Positions 1 to 5,905 are shown, counted from the stretch's first letter. The stretch: DNA of 5,962 nucleotides from Fibrobacter sp. (GCA_012515825.1 JAAYXQ010000047.1:1-5962), one strand, 5' to 3'. Notes: generated from the sequence alone by a model not told the origin. Translations and numbers: made by a program.

Positions 1-107
1 AGTACACTTCTCAACAACTTATTGTAAATAAATTAAGCTCTTTAGGATTCAAAAGCCTTTTTCCATTATGGAGCTTTTATGAACTGCTTTTGGGATTGGA
101 AAAATAA

Positions 108-334
108 TTCATTTTGTTTCTTTTTTTGATGTTTTTTGCCTCGGTTACATCAGCAAAAATCGTCGATGATAATGGTTATACCGTTGATAACTCTATTTAT
201 GCAGAATATGGCATCAAAAGTATTTTAGCGTGAATGGGCATTTACTTTCTGGAAAGCCCAAACAGAAAGGGATCTATTTGCGAAAAGAATTTTTCCGCAA
301 TAAGAAATCCACTCTATCCATCATTAGAAATTAA
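108..334 (+). pseudogene. Remnant of a small secreted-protein gene, frameshifted
   Basis: No intact gene is present here, but two adjoining reading frames look like pieces of one secreted protein. Frame 1 is open from 108 to its stop at 231-233 and has an internal ATG at 129. It reads as a hydrophobic run (ILFLFLMFFASVTSA) with a signal-peptidase-like TSA end, followed by a soluble-looking AKIVDDNGYTVDNSIYAEYG. Frame 2, from about 230 to the stop at 332-334, gives NGHLLSGKPKQKGIYLRKE and then a basic tail. Its NG..L.SG....GIYL pattern resembles C-terminal sorting tails of secreted proteins in Bacteroidetes and Fibrobacter-like bacteria (inference). One extra base near 229 would join the two frames into a protein of roughly 75 residues. 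No positively charged start region precedes the hydrophobic run in frame, so the 5' end is also damaged. The stop overlaps the convergent smc stop. It could be chance or a deletion remnant of a larger gene. Confidence 0.4.
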
Positions 335-3300
335 ACTGCAAAGCCAACAGCATCATCAAGCTTCACAGAAGCGATTCTTGAAATACCCTTAATCTCTTGC
401 GTAACACCATAGAGCATATCGGCAGAAGCCATGGTACGCTTATTATGCGTGACCAAAATAAACTGGGTTTGCTTTGAAAAATGGCGAAGCAATTCCATAA
501 AACGCCCAATATTGGCATCATCTAGAGGGCCGTCGACTTCGTCCAAGACGCAGTAAGGCGAAGGTTTTTCCATGTAAATCGCAAACAAGAGAGACACCGC
601 TGTGAGCGCGCGTTCTCCACCAGAGAGGGCTCTCACGCCACGCATCTTTTTGCCTGTAGGGCGAGCATTGACTTCAATTTCGGCTTCGAGAGGATCTACG
701 CCTTCTTCTAGCGTGAGCTTTGTACCGCCATCATGCATTAAACGGCTAAAGACTTCTTGGAAGTTCTTCTGAATTTTATGGAACGTATCCATAAAGCGAT
801 CACGAGCAATAATATCGAGTTTATGAATCGTACGTTCCAAAGAAGCTCTTGCGCGATCCAAATCATCAAACTGCCTTTCGACTTCTTCTAAACGATGTTT
901 TTCTTCTTCAAAATCGTCCATAATGCCTTGGTTCACAGGGCCAAGTGCCTTAATTTTTCCACGGATTTCTCTGATTTCACGATCTGCAGAAGAGACTTCG
1001 TATTCTACACGAACTACATCATCGGTATTGTCGAGATCGACTTCCCATTCACTAAAAATACGTTCACGTAGACGCTCGATATTTGCACTTAAAGATTCTA
1101 AGCGGCGTTCAATATCTTTTAATTCCGAAATGCGCTCCACAAGAGAATCATTAATGGAGCGTTCTTCGCCACGCCATTCTTCTAAATCGCCAGAGACGAC
1201 ATTATAGCGTTCACGCGCTTCATCTCGGCGACGTTCTAATACGCGCAAAGCCTCGTGCTTTTCTTCAATCTGAGAAGCAAGCGTCTCGGACTCTTGCGTG
1301 ACTTGAGTGGCCTTAATCTCAATGCCTTCAATTTCTTGTTCGCGCGTTAAAATCAGTTCTTCAAGCATAGAAAGCTGTTCGCCAATCGAATTCAATCTCG
1401 AAACGCTTGCCGAAATCAGAGAACGTTTTTCCCCTAACCGCATTTCAATTTCGCGAATATCGCTTTCTTTATTACGATACATCAATTCTTGTTCTTGCGC
1501 TTTTGCAAGCGTTTTTTGATATTCATCTTCTACTTGAGTCGCAAGAGTTTCTGCTTCTTTTAATTCGCTATCTTCACTACGCTCTGATTCCATAGCCGAA
1601 ATTCGAGATTTCGCGCGGGAGCGTTCGTTTTCAATGCGTTCTAATTGACGATCCATATTCTGAATCGTATGCTGGTGAATCAACTTCGCTGCATTTCCAG
1701 ACTGAATTTGAGCTTGCTTTTCACGAATATCTTCTAAAATCGAATTGAAAACCGTTTGATCTTCGTCTAAAAGATCTTGGGAGCGATTATAAGAGGTTTC
1801 AATCGATTGCAACTCGCTCTTAATTTGATCAAGCTTCTTTTCTAATTCGTCAATTTCTGTACGACGAGATAAAATGCCTAACGATTCTGAAGAGCCGCCT
1901 CTTGCACGAATAAAACCAGCAGTATGAACCGCACGACCAGGAGACAAGAACCATAAATCTTTGGAGGCATTTTCTTTTGCCAAACGACGAGCCGTTTCAA
2001 AATCTTCGACTAAAATCCATTTAGAAAGCCACCTTTCTAATAATGGACGAATTTCTGGAGCAGCAGAAACAAAACGATGCGCAGGGCCAATCACACGATC
2101 GCCTTCGATAGAAGAAGATTCAAAAGAGGATTCTCCTGCAAAACTTGCAAGCAACACACTCCCCACAGAAGCTTGTTCTAAAGCATTTAAGAGAGAATCA
2201 GCGAGATTTGCATCTTGTAAAAGAACCGCATCTAAGGCTTCTCCAAGAGCAAACTCAATTTGTGAAACATAACGAGGATCAGCCTCAATCTTTTGCCCTA
2301 AAAGGCCTGCAATTTCTTGAGATTTATTTTCTAAAAGCCATTTCGCGCCGTCTCCTTCTGAAACGGCCATACTAGAAAGAATATCCAAACGAGAATGCAA
2401 ACGCGTTTCGTCGTTTTTGTGTTCTTGTAAACGCTTCTCCAGCTTTTGAATTTCCTCTTTAGAAGACTCCACCTTTTCTGCTTGCACGCACTGACGTTCT
2501 TCAAGCATTTGAAGCTCACGTTCGGCTTCAGCAATGCCTTCAAGCATCGCCTCTAAATTACCTTGTGCTTCTTTCTTTTGCTCTTCTATATCCGAAAATT
2601 CTTTATCGCGATTTTCAATATCTTTTAAGAGAAGATCTTTTTCTGTATCTGTTCTTTGCCAGCGAGAACGCAAACTATTTGCCTTATTCAACACTTGAAT
2701 ACGCTTTTCAGCAAGTTCCTGAGACGATTTTCTAGAATCATCATAAGCATTGCGTAAAACCTGCAACACTTCTCGCTCTTGTTCCAATAAACGCACTTGC
2801 TCATCCATTTCATCGTCAGAGCCCAAATGCGCTGTTTTTTCTTCTAACAATTCTTTTTCTGTACGAAGCGTCGTTTGCTTCTCGCGAGACTCTTCAATTT
2901 CTTTACGGTACTTATTAGAAGACTCTTCGAGAGTCACAAGCGTTTCTCTAAAACGCATCAATTCATTATTCATATTGTTCAAAGAGAGTTCTTCTTTTTG
3001 AACCAATTGTTCTAGCTCGCGTAAACTATTTTCATCATCGCTAATCGCAAGGCGTTTCTCATCAATTTGAGTTTTTAAGACCGTTAGCCTTGTTTTAGAC
3101 GATTCTAAATCGTGCTCCACTCGTTTTCTTGAAGTATCTAAAATAGAAACGCTTTTTTTATTGTCTTCATACTTATCTAAAGAAAGCGATAAATCAAGTT
3201 CTTTTAAGCGGCGGCGTAATTCCATCCACTCGCGTGTTTTCTCGGCTTGTTTCTCGTACTGCCGAACACTGCGCCTTGTACTATTTAAGTTGTCTTCTAC

Positions 3301-3873
3301 ACGAGCCATATCCACTTGAACACGCTCTAATTGACGAAGAGTTTCTTTTCTTTGTTGCTTATACTTACTCACACCAGCCGCTTCTTCAAAAAGAGTGCGA
3401 CGGTCTTCGGCTTTATCAGATAAAACGGCATTAATCATCCTCTCGTTCATCTGAGAGTATGTTCCTGTACCTAAGCCAGAATCAAAAAATAAGTTTTGAA
3501 TGTCTTTTAAGCGACATTCCTGATTGTTAATTAAATACTCGCTCGTTCCATTACGATGTGCTCGACGAGTCACCATAATTTCTGCATAAGGAAGAGGTAA
3601 CCTACCGTCATCATTATTAATAACTAAGGAAACCTCTGCAAGACTCATGGCAGCACGCTCTTCAGTACCAGAGAAAATGACATCTTGCATTTTTCCCATA
3701 CGAAGAATGGCGGCCTTTTGTTCTCCTAGAACCCAACGAATAGCATCCACAATATTAGACTTACCGCATCCATTAGGACCAACAACCGCGGTCAGACCAT
3801 TACCCGGAAACGTAATCTCCGTTCTCTGAGCAAAGGACTTAAATCCAAATATTTTTAGTTTCGTTATATGCAC
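331..3873 (-). CDS. smc: Chromosome segregation/condensation ATPase SMC
   Basis: This is the bacterial SMC protein, the ATPase that works with ScpA and ScpB to extrude DNA loops, compact the nucleoid and resolve sister origins. At 1180 residues it has normal family length. The N-terminal ATPase half holds Walker A GPNGCGKS (residues 32-39) and the arginine-finger region ILRMGKMQDVIFSG (R58). Charged heptad coiled coil runs from about 170 to 505. A hinge domain at about 519-671 has the typical GG......GILSRR exit, and returning coil continues to about 1010. The C-terminal half carries the ABC signature LSGGER (from 1083), Walker B YCVLDEVD with catalytic E1112, the D-loop GPLDDAN, and the switch histidine in THNKR (H1143). 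The start is GTG: the residues right after it match the usual SMC opening (TKLKIFGFKSF), and no other usable start codon lies between it and the in-frame upstream TAA. No Shine-Dalgarno is visible. It is last in a three-gene cluster. The Q-loop glutamine position appears to be E144. Confidence 0.98.
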   Translation of the reverse strand: MHITKLKIFGFKSFAQRTEITFPGNGLTAVVGPNGCGKSNIVDAIRWVLGEQKAAILRMGKMQDVIFSGTEERAAMSLAEVSLVINNDDGRLPLPYAEIMVTRRAHRNGTSEYLINNQECRLKDIQNLFFDSGLGTGTYSQMNERMINAVLSDKAEDRRTLFEEAAGVSKYKQQRKETLRQLERVQVDMARVEDNLNSTRRSVRQYEKQAEKTREWMELRRRLKELDLSLSLDKYEDNKKSVSILDTSRKRVEHDLESSKTRLTVLKTQIDEKRLAISDDENSLRELEQLVQKEELSLNNMNNELMRFRETLVTLEESSNKYRKEIEESREKQTTLRTEKELLEEKTAHLGSDDEMDEQVRLLEQEREVLQVLRNAYDDSRKSSQELAEKRIQVLNKANSLRSRWQRTDTEKDLLLKDIENRDKEFSDIEEQKKEAQGNLEAMLEGIAEAERELQMLEERQCVQAEKVESSKEEIQKLEKRLQEHKNDETRLHSRLDILSSMAVSEGDGAKWLLENKSQEIAGLLGQKIEADPRYVSQIEFALGEALDAVLLQDANLADSLLNALEQASVGSVLLASFAGESSFESSSIEGDRVIGPAHRFVSAAPEIRPLLERWLSKWILVEDFETARRLAKENASKDLWFLSPGRAVHTAGFIRARGGSSESLGILSRRTEIDELEKKLDQIKSELQSIETSYNRSQDLLDEDQTVFNSILEDIREKQAQIQSGNAAKLIHQHTIQNMDRQLERIENERSRAKSRISAMESERSEDSELKEAETLATQVEDEYQKTLAKAQEQELMYRNKESDIREIEMRLGEKRSLISASVSRLNSIGEQLSMLEELILTREQEIEGIEIKATQVTQESETLASQIEEKHEALRVLERRRDEARERYNVVSGDLEEWRGEERSINDSLVERISELKDIERRLESLSANIERLRERIFSEWEVDLDNTDDVVRVEYEVSSADREIREIRGKIKALGPVNQGIMDDFEEEKHRLEEVERQFDDLDRARASLERTIHKLDIIARDRFMDTFHKIQKNFQEVFSRLMHDGGTKLTLEEGVDPLEAEIEVNARPTGKKMRGVRALSGGERALTAVSLLFAIYMEKPSPYCVLDEVDGPLDDANIGRFMELLRHFSKQTQFILVTHNKRTMASADMLYGVTQEIKGISRIASVKLDDAVGFAV

Positions 3874-3885
3874 AAGTAGCCAATA

Positions 3886-3897
3886 ATAAAATTTTAT
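3886..3897. other. AT-only 12-bp palindrome between lipoprotein gene and smc
   Basis: The 30-base gap between the lipoprotein stop and the smc GTG contains the perfect palindrome ATAAAATTTTAT. It is too AT-rich to make a stable hairpin. It also leaves no room for a recognisable Shine-Dalgarno before smc, where the bases just 5' of GTG read GGCTACTT. It may keep the smc start region unstructured so that ribosomes can load, or it may have no function. Confidence 0.3.
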
Positions 3898-3903
3898 AAG
3901 AAC

Positions 3904-4281
3904 TTACTTTTGGTCAAAACTCCAAAAGCCGTCTTTTTCAGAAATTTGAGCAAAAATACTGCCACCATCTAGTTTCACAGACTCAAAAACATGAAGAAAA
4001 ACCTTTTTTTCGGCATTTTTTGGGGTTTTAAGGTAAGAGACCCCTATATTAAAAGAACCTATCCAATCACCAGCGACCACCGATGAACGTTCTCCAGGAG
4101 GAATCGAATCTTGAATCCAATTTTTTTTCATGGTAGAGTCTAAAGAAACGACTTGTAAGCCCACAATAGTATAAGGTGTTTTATTCTCAATTTGAAGGCG
4201 CACTTCTGTTTCTGTAAACCAATGAGAAAGGCATCCAGTCAACAAGGAAACCACAATCACTAAAAAAGCAAAACGTTTCAT
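3904..4281 (-). CDS. Small lipoprotein of unknown function
   Basis: A 125-residue protein begins with a clear lipoprotein signal: basic start MKR, hydrophobic core FAFLVIVVS, and lipobox LLTGC with the acylated cysteine at residue 17. The mature part (about 109 residues) should be lipid-anchored. There is no Asp after the cysteine, which in enterobacterial rules would favour the outer membrane; whether that rule holds here is unknown. The soluble part looks like an all-beta domain, with a conserved-looking opening VRLQIENKTPYTIVGLQVVS and then W..DSIPPGE. This 'N-T...I..L.VS....W..D.I.PG' layout recurs in small secreted beta-sandwich proteins (inference, no family name assigned). The ATG overlaps the upstream stop as ATGA and has a strong Shine-Dalgarno, so translation is probably coupled to the upstream gene. 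I do not recognise a function. Confidence 0.88.
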   Translation of the reverse strand: MKRFAFLVIVVSLLTGCLSHWFTETEVRLQIENKTPYTIVGLQVVSLDSTMKKNWIQDSIPPGERSSVVAGDWIGSFNIGVSYLKTPKNAEKKVFLHVFESVKLDGGSIFAQISEKDGFWSFDQK

Positions 4282-5378
4282 TTTGCACCTCCAAAATCTT
4301 TAGCAGAAGGGATTCTGATTTGTTGATCTTCCATAGGGGCTGGCTTAGCTGCATTTAAGCCAAAAAACTTTTTCTCTATAGAAGAAAGAGCAAAGTGCAA
4401 TTCCACAATCACAGTCCCCTTAGCGCCAAAAAAGTTTTCATAATCATAAGCTTGATTGTAAGCAACACGTAAGAACAGCAAATCGATCCCGCCACCAAAA
4501 ACAAAGTCTCCGTTTTCCTTTTTGAACATCGAAGCCTCTAGACTAAATAACCTAGAAGGGTCTGGATAAAACGTTAAAGAGGCAGAAGAAAACCCGTGAT
4601 CTGGCAAAAATGCACTGACTCTAGAATACAACATTTGCTTATAAAGATTTTGTTCCCAAGTGATTTTAACTGAATCATCTTCATCGCCATTAAAAAGAGC
4701 CACATCAAAATTAGGAAGGTAAGTTTTCCAACCACTCGAATCTCCGCCTAAAACAGCCTTAGATTCTAAGTCAATCCCAACACGAACATGCCGCCAATCG
4801 GCTTTATGAAATGATGTTTGAAGAGCGACTTTTCCAAAGTAAGCATGCCCCCAAAAGTAAAGAGAATCTGATTCGTCTGGATAGACCTCATTTGTTTTTT
4901 CGATATTTTGATATTGCACTCCAAGTGCAGCGCCCAGTTTGATTTTAGGATAAGAAAAAGTAAAGCCACCCGTTTGAACGCTTCTTATAAAAGAGAATTT
5001 TTCATACGCTGGGAAAAATAAAAAATCTTCGGTGTCCCAACCATGACGTTCAGCCGACCAAAAAGCCCCAAGATCAACTATTTTTTTCTCAAATGCGGGC
5101 ATAGAAATAAATACCGTAGCATGCTGACTAAAAGCATAACCATCATGGATTCCAAAAGGAGATTCTAAAGGGAGTTGAGAAGATAAAGGTGTATAATTGA
5201 TTCCAAAATTAAAATAGGAGCTAACCCCAGGGCGAAAAGCCTGCAGAAATTCTCGAAGTTGACGGTCACGTGTTGTAGAGCCAGTCTCATGAATGCTGTT
5301 AACAGAAACAGGGTCTGCAAATAGAAACGCCACATTCAAGAGAAGAAAAAGAAGAAATACTGGTTTTCTGAAAATCAT
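4278..5378 (-). CDS. Secreted protein, probable outer-membrane beta-barrel, function unknown
   Basis: With the ATG at 5376-5378 the product is 366 residues and opens with a classic signal peptide: MIFRKP, hydrophobic core VFLLFLLLNVAFLF, and probable cleavage after FLFA before DP. The frame stays open upstream to an ATG at 5508-5510, but the extra 44 residues would bury the signal peptide and look non-coding, so I reject that start. The mature protein is rich in Tyr, Phe, Trp and Gly and shows many short alternating polar/aromatic stretches, such as GGFTFSYPKIKLGAALGVQY and ASLTFYPDPSRLFSLEASMF, separated by acidic loops. This pattern fits an outer-membrane beta-barrel. After the last strand-like segment (VIVELHFAL) comes a tail of about 35 residues rich in Pro, Ala and Lys. 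No cysteine follows the signal, so it is not a lipoprotein. It is first in the cluster, overlapping the lipoprotein gene by four bases. There is no clear Shine-Dalgarno. The family is not recognised. Confidence 0.82.
   Translation of the reverse strand: MIFRKPVFLLFLLLNVAFLFADPVSVNSIHETGSTTRDRQLREFLQAFRPGVSSYFNFGINYTPLSSQLPLESPFGIHDGYAFSQHATVFISMPAFEKKIVDLGAFWSAERHGWDTEDFLFFPAYEKFSFIRSVQTGGFTFSYPKIKLGAALGVQYQNIEKTNEVYPDESDSLYFWGHAYFGKVALQTSFHKADWRHVRVGIDLESKAVLGGDSSGWKTYLPNFDVALFNGDEDDSVKITWEQNLYKQMLYSRVSAFLPDHGFSSASLTFYPDPSRLFSLEASMFKKENGDFVFGGGIDLLFLRVAYNQAYDYENFFGAKGTVIVELHFALSSIEKKFFGLNAAKPAPMEDQQIRIPSAKDFGGAK
4287..4292 (-). promoter_or_regulatory. Shine-Dalgarno GGAGGT for the lipoprotein gene
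   Basis: On the minus strand GGAGGT sits five bases before the ATG of the lipoprotein gene, inside the end of the upstream reading frame. It is the only strong ribosome binding site in the cluster. The genes on either side have none that is obvious, so the lipoprotein may be made at a higher rate than its neighbours. Confidence 0.8.
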
Positions 5379-5520
5379 ACCAAAAATATACTTACTTTTA
5401 ACCCAGATAAAAAACACCCCCCTACCCTTGCTTCGTTTTTTCCATGAAGAACCAAGCATCATTTGGTTATAAAGCAAATAGCGCAGATTCAAATGAAAAA
5501 ACAATACCATTCATATTAAC
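5379..5520 (-). other. Likely untranslated leader of the three-gene cluster
   Basis: This stretch lies between the probable transcription start (near 5521) and the chosen ATG. It is nominally open in the frame of the downstream gene, but the implied peptide is a mix of hydrophobic and basic residues without domain character. It contains a run of six C on the + strand (5417-5422, GGGGGG in the message) next to an in-frame GTG at 5415-5417. That GTG is a poor start because the purine run abuts it with no spacer. I see no riboswitch-like fold. Confidence 0.45.
5466..5492 (-). promoter_or_regulatory. Possible secondary promoter within the leader
   Basis: Reading leftwards, TTGAAT (5487-5492) is followed after 15 bases by TATAAC (5466-5471). 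Both boxes are close to sigma70 consensus but the spacing is short. If used, it would give a leader of roughly 80 bases before the ATG at 5378. It is weaker than the candidate at 5528-5557. Confidence 0.25.
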
Positions 5521-5527
5521 TGATACA

Positions 5528-5557
5528 ATTATAATAGCAGACGGGAATGGTTGTTAT
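5528..5557 (-). promoter_or_regulatory. Sigma70-type promoter for the envelope protein-lipoprotein-smc cluster
   Basis: Reading leftwards, a perfect TATAAT -10 box (5528-5533) is preceded by ATAACA (5552-5557, four of six matches to TTGACA) with an 18-base spacer. Transcription would start near 5521, leaving a leader of about 140 bases. The -35 region lies inside an inverted copy of the dispersed ~44-bp element, and the 17-bp tandem repeats begin 15 bases further upstream. The promoter therefore appears to be built against, or partly supplied by, the repeat block. Confidence 0.5.
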
Positions 5558-5566
5558 TGATGAGCT
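5540..5566 (-). repeat. Inverted, degenerate copy of the ~44-bp dispersed element
   Basis: The minus strand here resembles the first part of the two direct copies at 5837-5880 and 5906-5950. GACGGGAATGGTT (5540-5552) is the reverse complement of AACCATTTCCGTC (5850-5862) with one mismatch in 13. Over all 27 bases it matches the reverse complement of the 5906-5950 copy at 18 positions, including a shared TGTTAT block. It is a weaker match than the two direct copies are to each other, but it gives the hairpin array inverted ends. Confidence 0.5.
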
Positions 5567-5572
5567 CGTTTG

Positions 5573-5623
5573 TACCACAAGGGTATCATTACCACAGGGG
5601 TATCACTACCACAAGGGTATCAT
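5573..5623. repeat. Three perfectly adjacent 17-bp tandem repeats
   Basis: Units at 5573-5589, 5590-5606 and 5607-5623 read TACCACAAGGGTATCAT, TACCACAGGGGTATCAC and again TACCACAAGGGTATCAT. The outer two are identical and the middle one differs at two positions. Each unit holds a small dyad, TACC...GGTA. They lie just upstream of the promoter for the gene cluster. They could be binding sites for a regulator, or a tandem duplication within the repeat block. No translation on either strand makes sense of them. Confidence 0.9.
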
Positions 5624-5624
5624 T

Positions 5625-5660
5625 CTCACATAAGGAGCAAGCTCCTAAGTGTTCATGTTT
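5625..5660. repeat. Hairpin repeat, short copy (inner module missing)
   Basis: This 36-bp copy begins CTCACATAAG and ends CTAAGTGTTCATGTTT, the same ends as the long copy at 5741-5822. In place of the inner ~50-base module it has a tight inverted repeat, AGGAGC-AA-GCTCCT (5633-5646). Compared with the long copies, the outer stem is kept and the module it encloses is reduced to AA. Confidence 0.75.
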
Positions 5661-5740
5661 CTTACTAAGCGCAGCTATGCATGGTTCGACTACAGCGCTA
5701 AAGCGCTAAGTCTTACGTAAAAGCGCAAGTGTACGTGTTT
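5661..5740. repeat. Hairpin repeat, long copy 1 (80 bp)
   Basis: It runs CTTACTAAG, outer arm GCGC (5669-5672), conserved module starting AGCTATGCATGGTTC, inner hairpin AGCGCT-AA-AGCGCT (5694-5707), TAAGT-like spacer, ACGTAAAA, outer arm GCGC (5723-5726), and ends AAGTGTACGTGTTT. It is directly followed by a second long copy in the same orientation. Two nested stems are possible: the outer GCGC/GCGC and the inner AGCGC/GCGCT. Confidence 0.8.
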
Positions 5741-5822
5741 CTCACATAAGAAGAGCTATGCATGGTTCAACTACAGCGGTAAACCGCTAAGTTTCACGTA
5801 AAACTTCTAAGTGTTCGTGTTT
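5741..5822. repeat. Hairpin repeat, long copy 2 (82 bp)
   Basis: It shares with long copy 1 the module beginning AGCTATGCATGGTTC and the ACGTAAAA segment, but its stems carry different sequence: outer GAAG (5750-5753) with CTTC (5804-5807), and inner AGCGGT-AA-ACCGCT (5775-5788). The pairing is kept although the bases changed, which points to selection on, or copying of, a folded form. It ends CTAAGTGTTCGTGTTT, like the short copy. Confidence 0.8.
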
Positions 5823-5836
5823 ATGGCACACAACGG

Positions 5837-5880
5837 AGCGAGAAAGTAAAACCATTTCCGTCAACAACAGTGATGTTCAT
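5837..5880 (+). repeat. ~44-bp dispersed element, direct copy 1
   Basis: It starts AGCGA and contains ACCATTTCCGTCAACAACAG followed by TGATGTTCAT. Over its last 30 bases it matches the copy at 5906-5950 at 23 positions. It lies just beyond the hairpin array, opposite the inverted copy at 5540-5566. It is followed by a run of eight or more A. No reading frame of note. Confidence 0.65.
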
Positions 5881-5905
5881 AAAAAAAACGAAATAAAGTC
5901 AACCA

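Noticed and set aside
51..78. AAAAGC...GCTTTT inverted repeat as a terminator for smc read-through
   Set aside because: Only six pairs around a 16-base loop, with just the four T of the stem itself; too weak to call.
245..269. CTTTCTG...CAGAAAG inverted repeat downstream of smc
   Set aside because: Seven pairs with an 11-base loop and no T-tract on either strand; not distinguishable from chance.
278..300. Inverted repeat TTGCGAAAA...TTTT(C)CGCAA just past the smc stop, as a terminator
   Set aside because: The stem is decent, with one bulge and a 4-base loop, but no T-run follows on either strand, so it does not qualify as an intrinsic terminator. It may be chance within the decayed gene.
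923..3829. Several + strand open frames of 60-103 codons opposite smc
   Set aside because: All are serine/arginine/leucine-rich antisense shadows of the smc coiled coil, with no domain character or ribosome binding sites.
4766..4969. 67-codon minus-strand frame inside the barrel-like gene
   Set aside because: It lies out of frame within a longer convincing gene and has no signal or start site of its own.
5415..5417. In-frame GTG after the GGGGGG run as start of the barrel-like protein
   Set aside because: The purine-rich run touches the codon with no spacer, and the added residues would make the signal peptide oddly long.
5379..5510. Longer N-terminus for the barrel-like protein from the ATG at 5508-5510
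   Set aside because: It would place 44 basic/hydrophobic residues ahead of a textbook signal peptide and would start only about 10 bases from the predicted transcription start, with no ribosome binding site.
5573..5623. 17-bp triplet as plasmid iterons of a replication origin
   Set aside because: Size fits iterons, but there is no replication initiator gene or DnaA box in view, and the neighbour is the chromosomal gene smc.
5573..5822. The repeat block as a CRISPR array
   Set aside because: The 17-bp units have no spacers. The ~80-bp units are head-to-tail with shared inner sequence rather than unique spacers, and no cas gene is in view.
5870..5890. Run of A at 5881-5888 as the T-tract of a minus-strand terminator
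   Set aside because: No stem precedes it on the minus strand; it is probably just AT-rich spacer between repeat copies.
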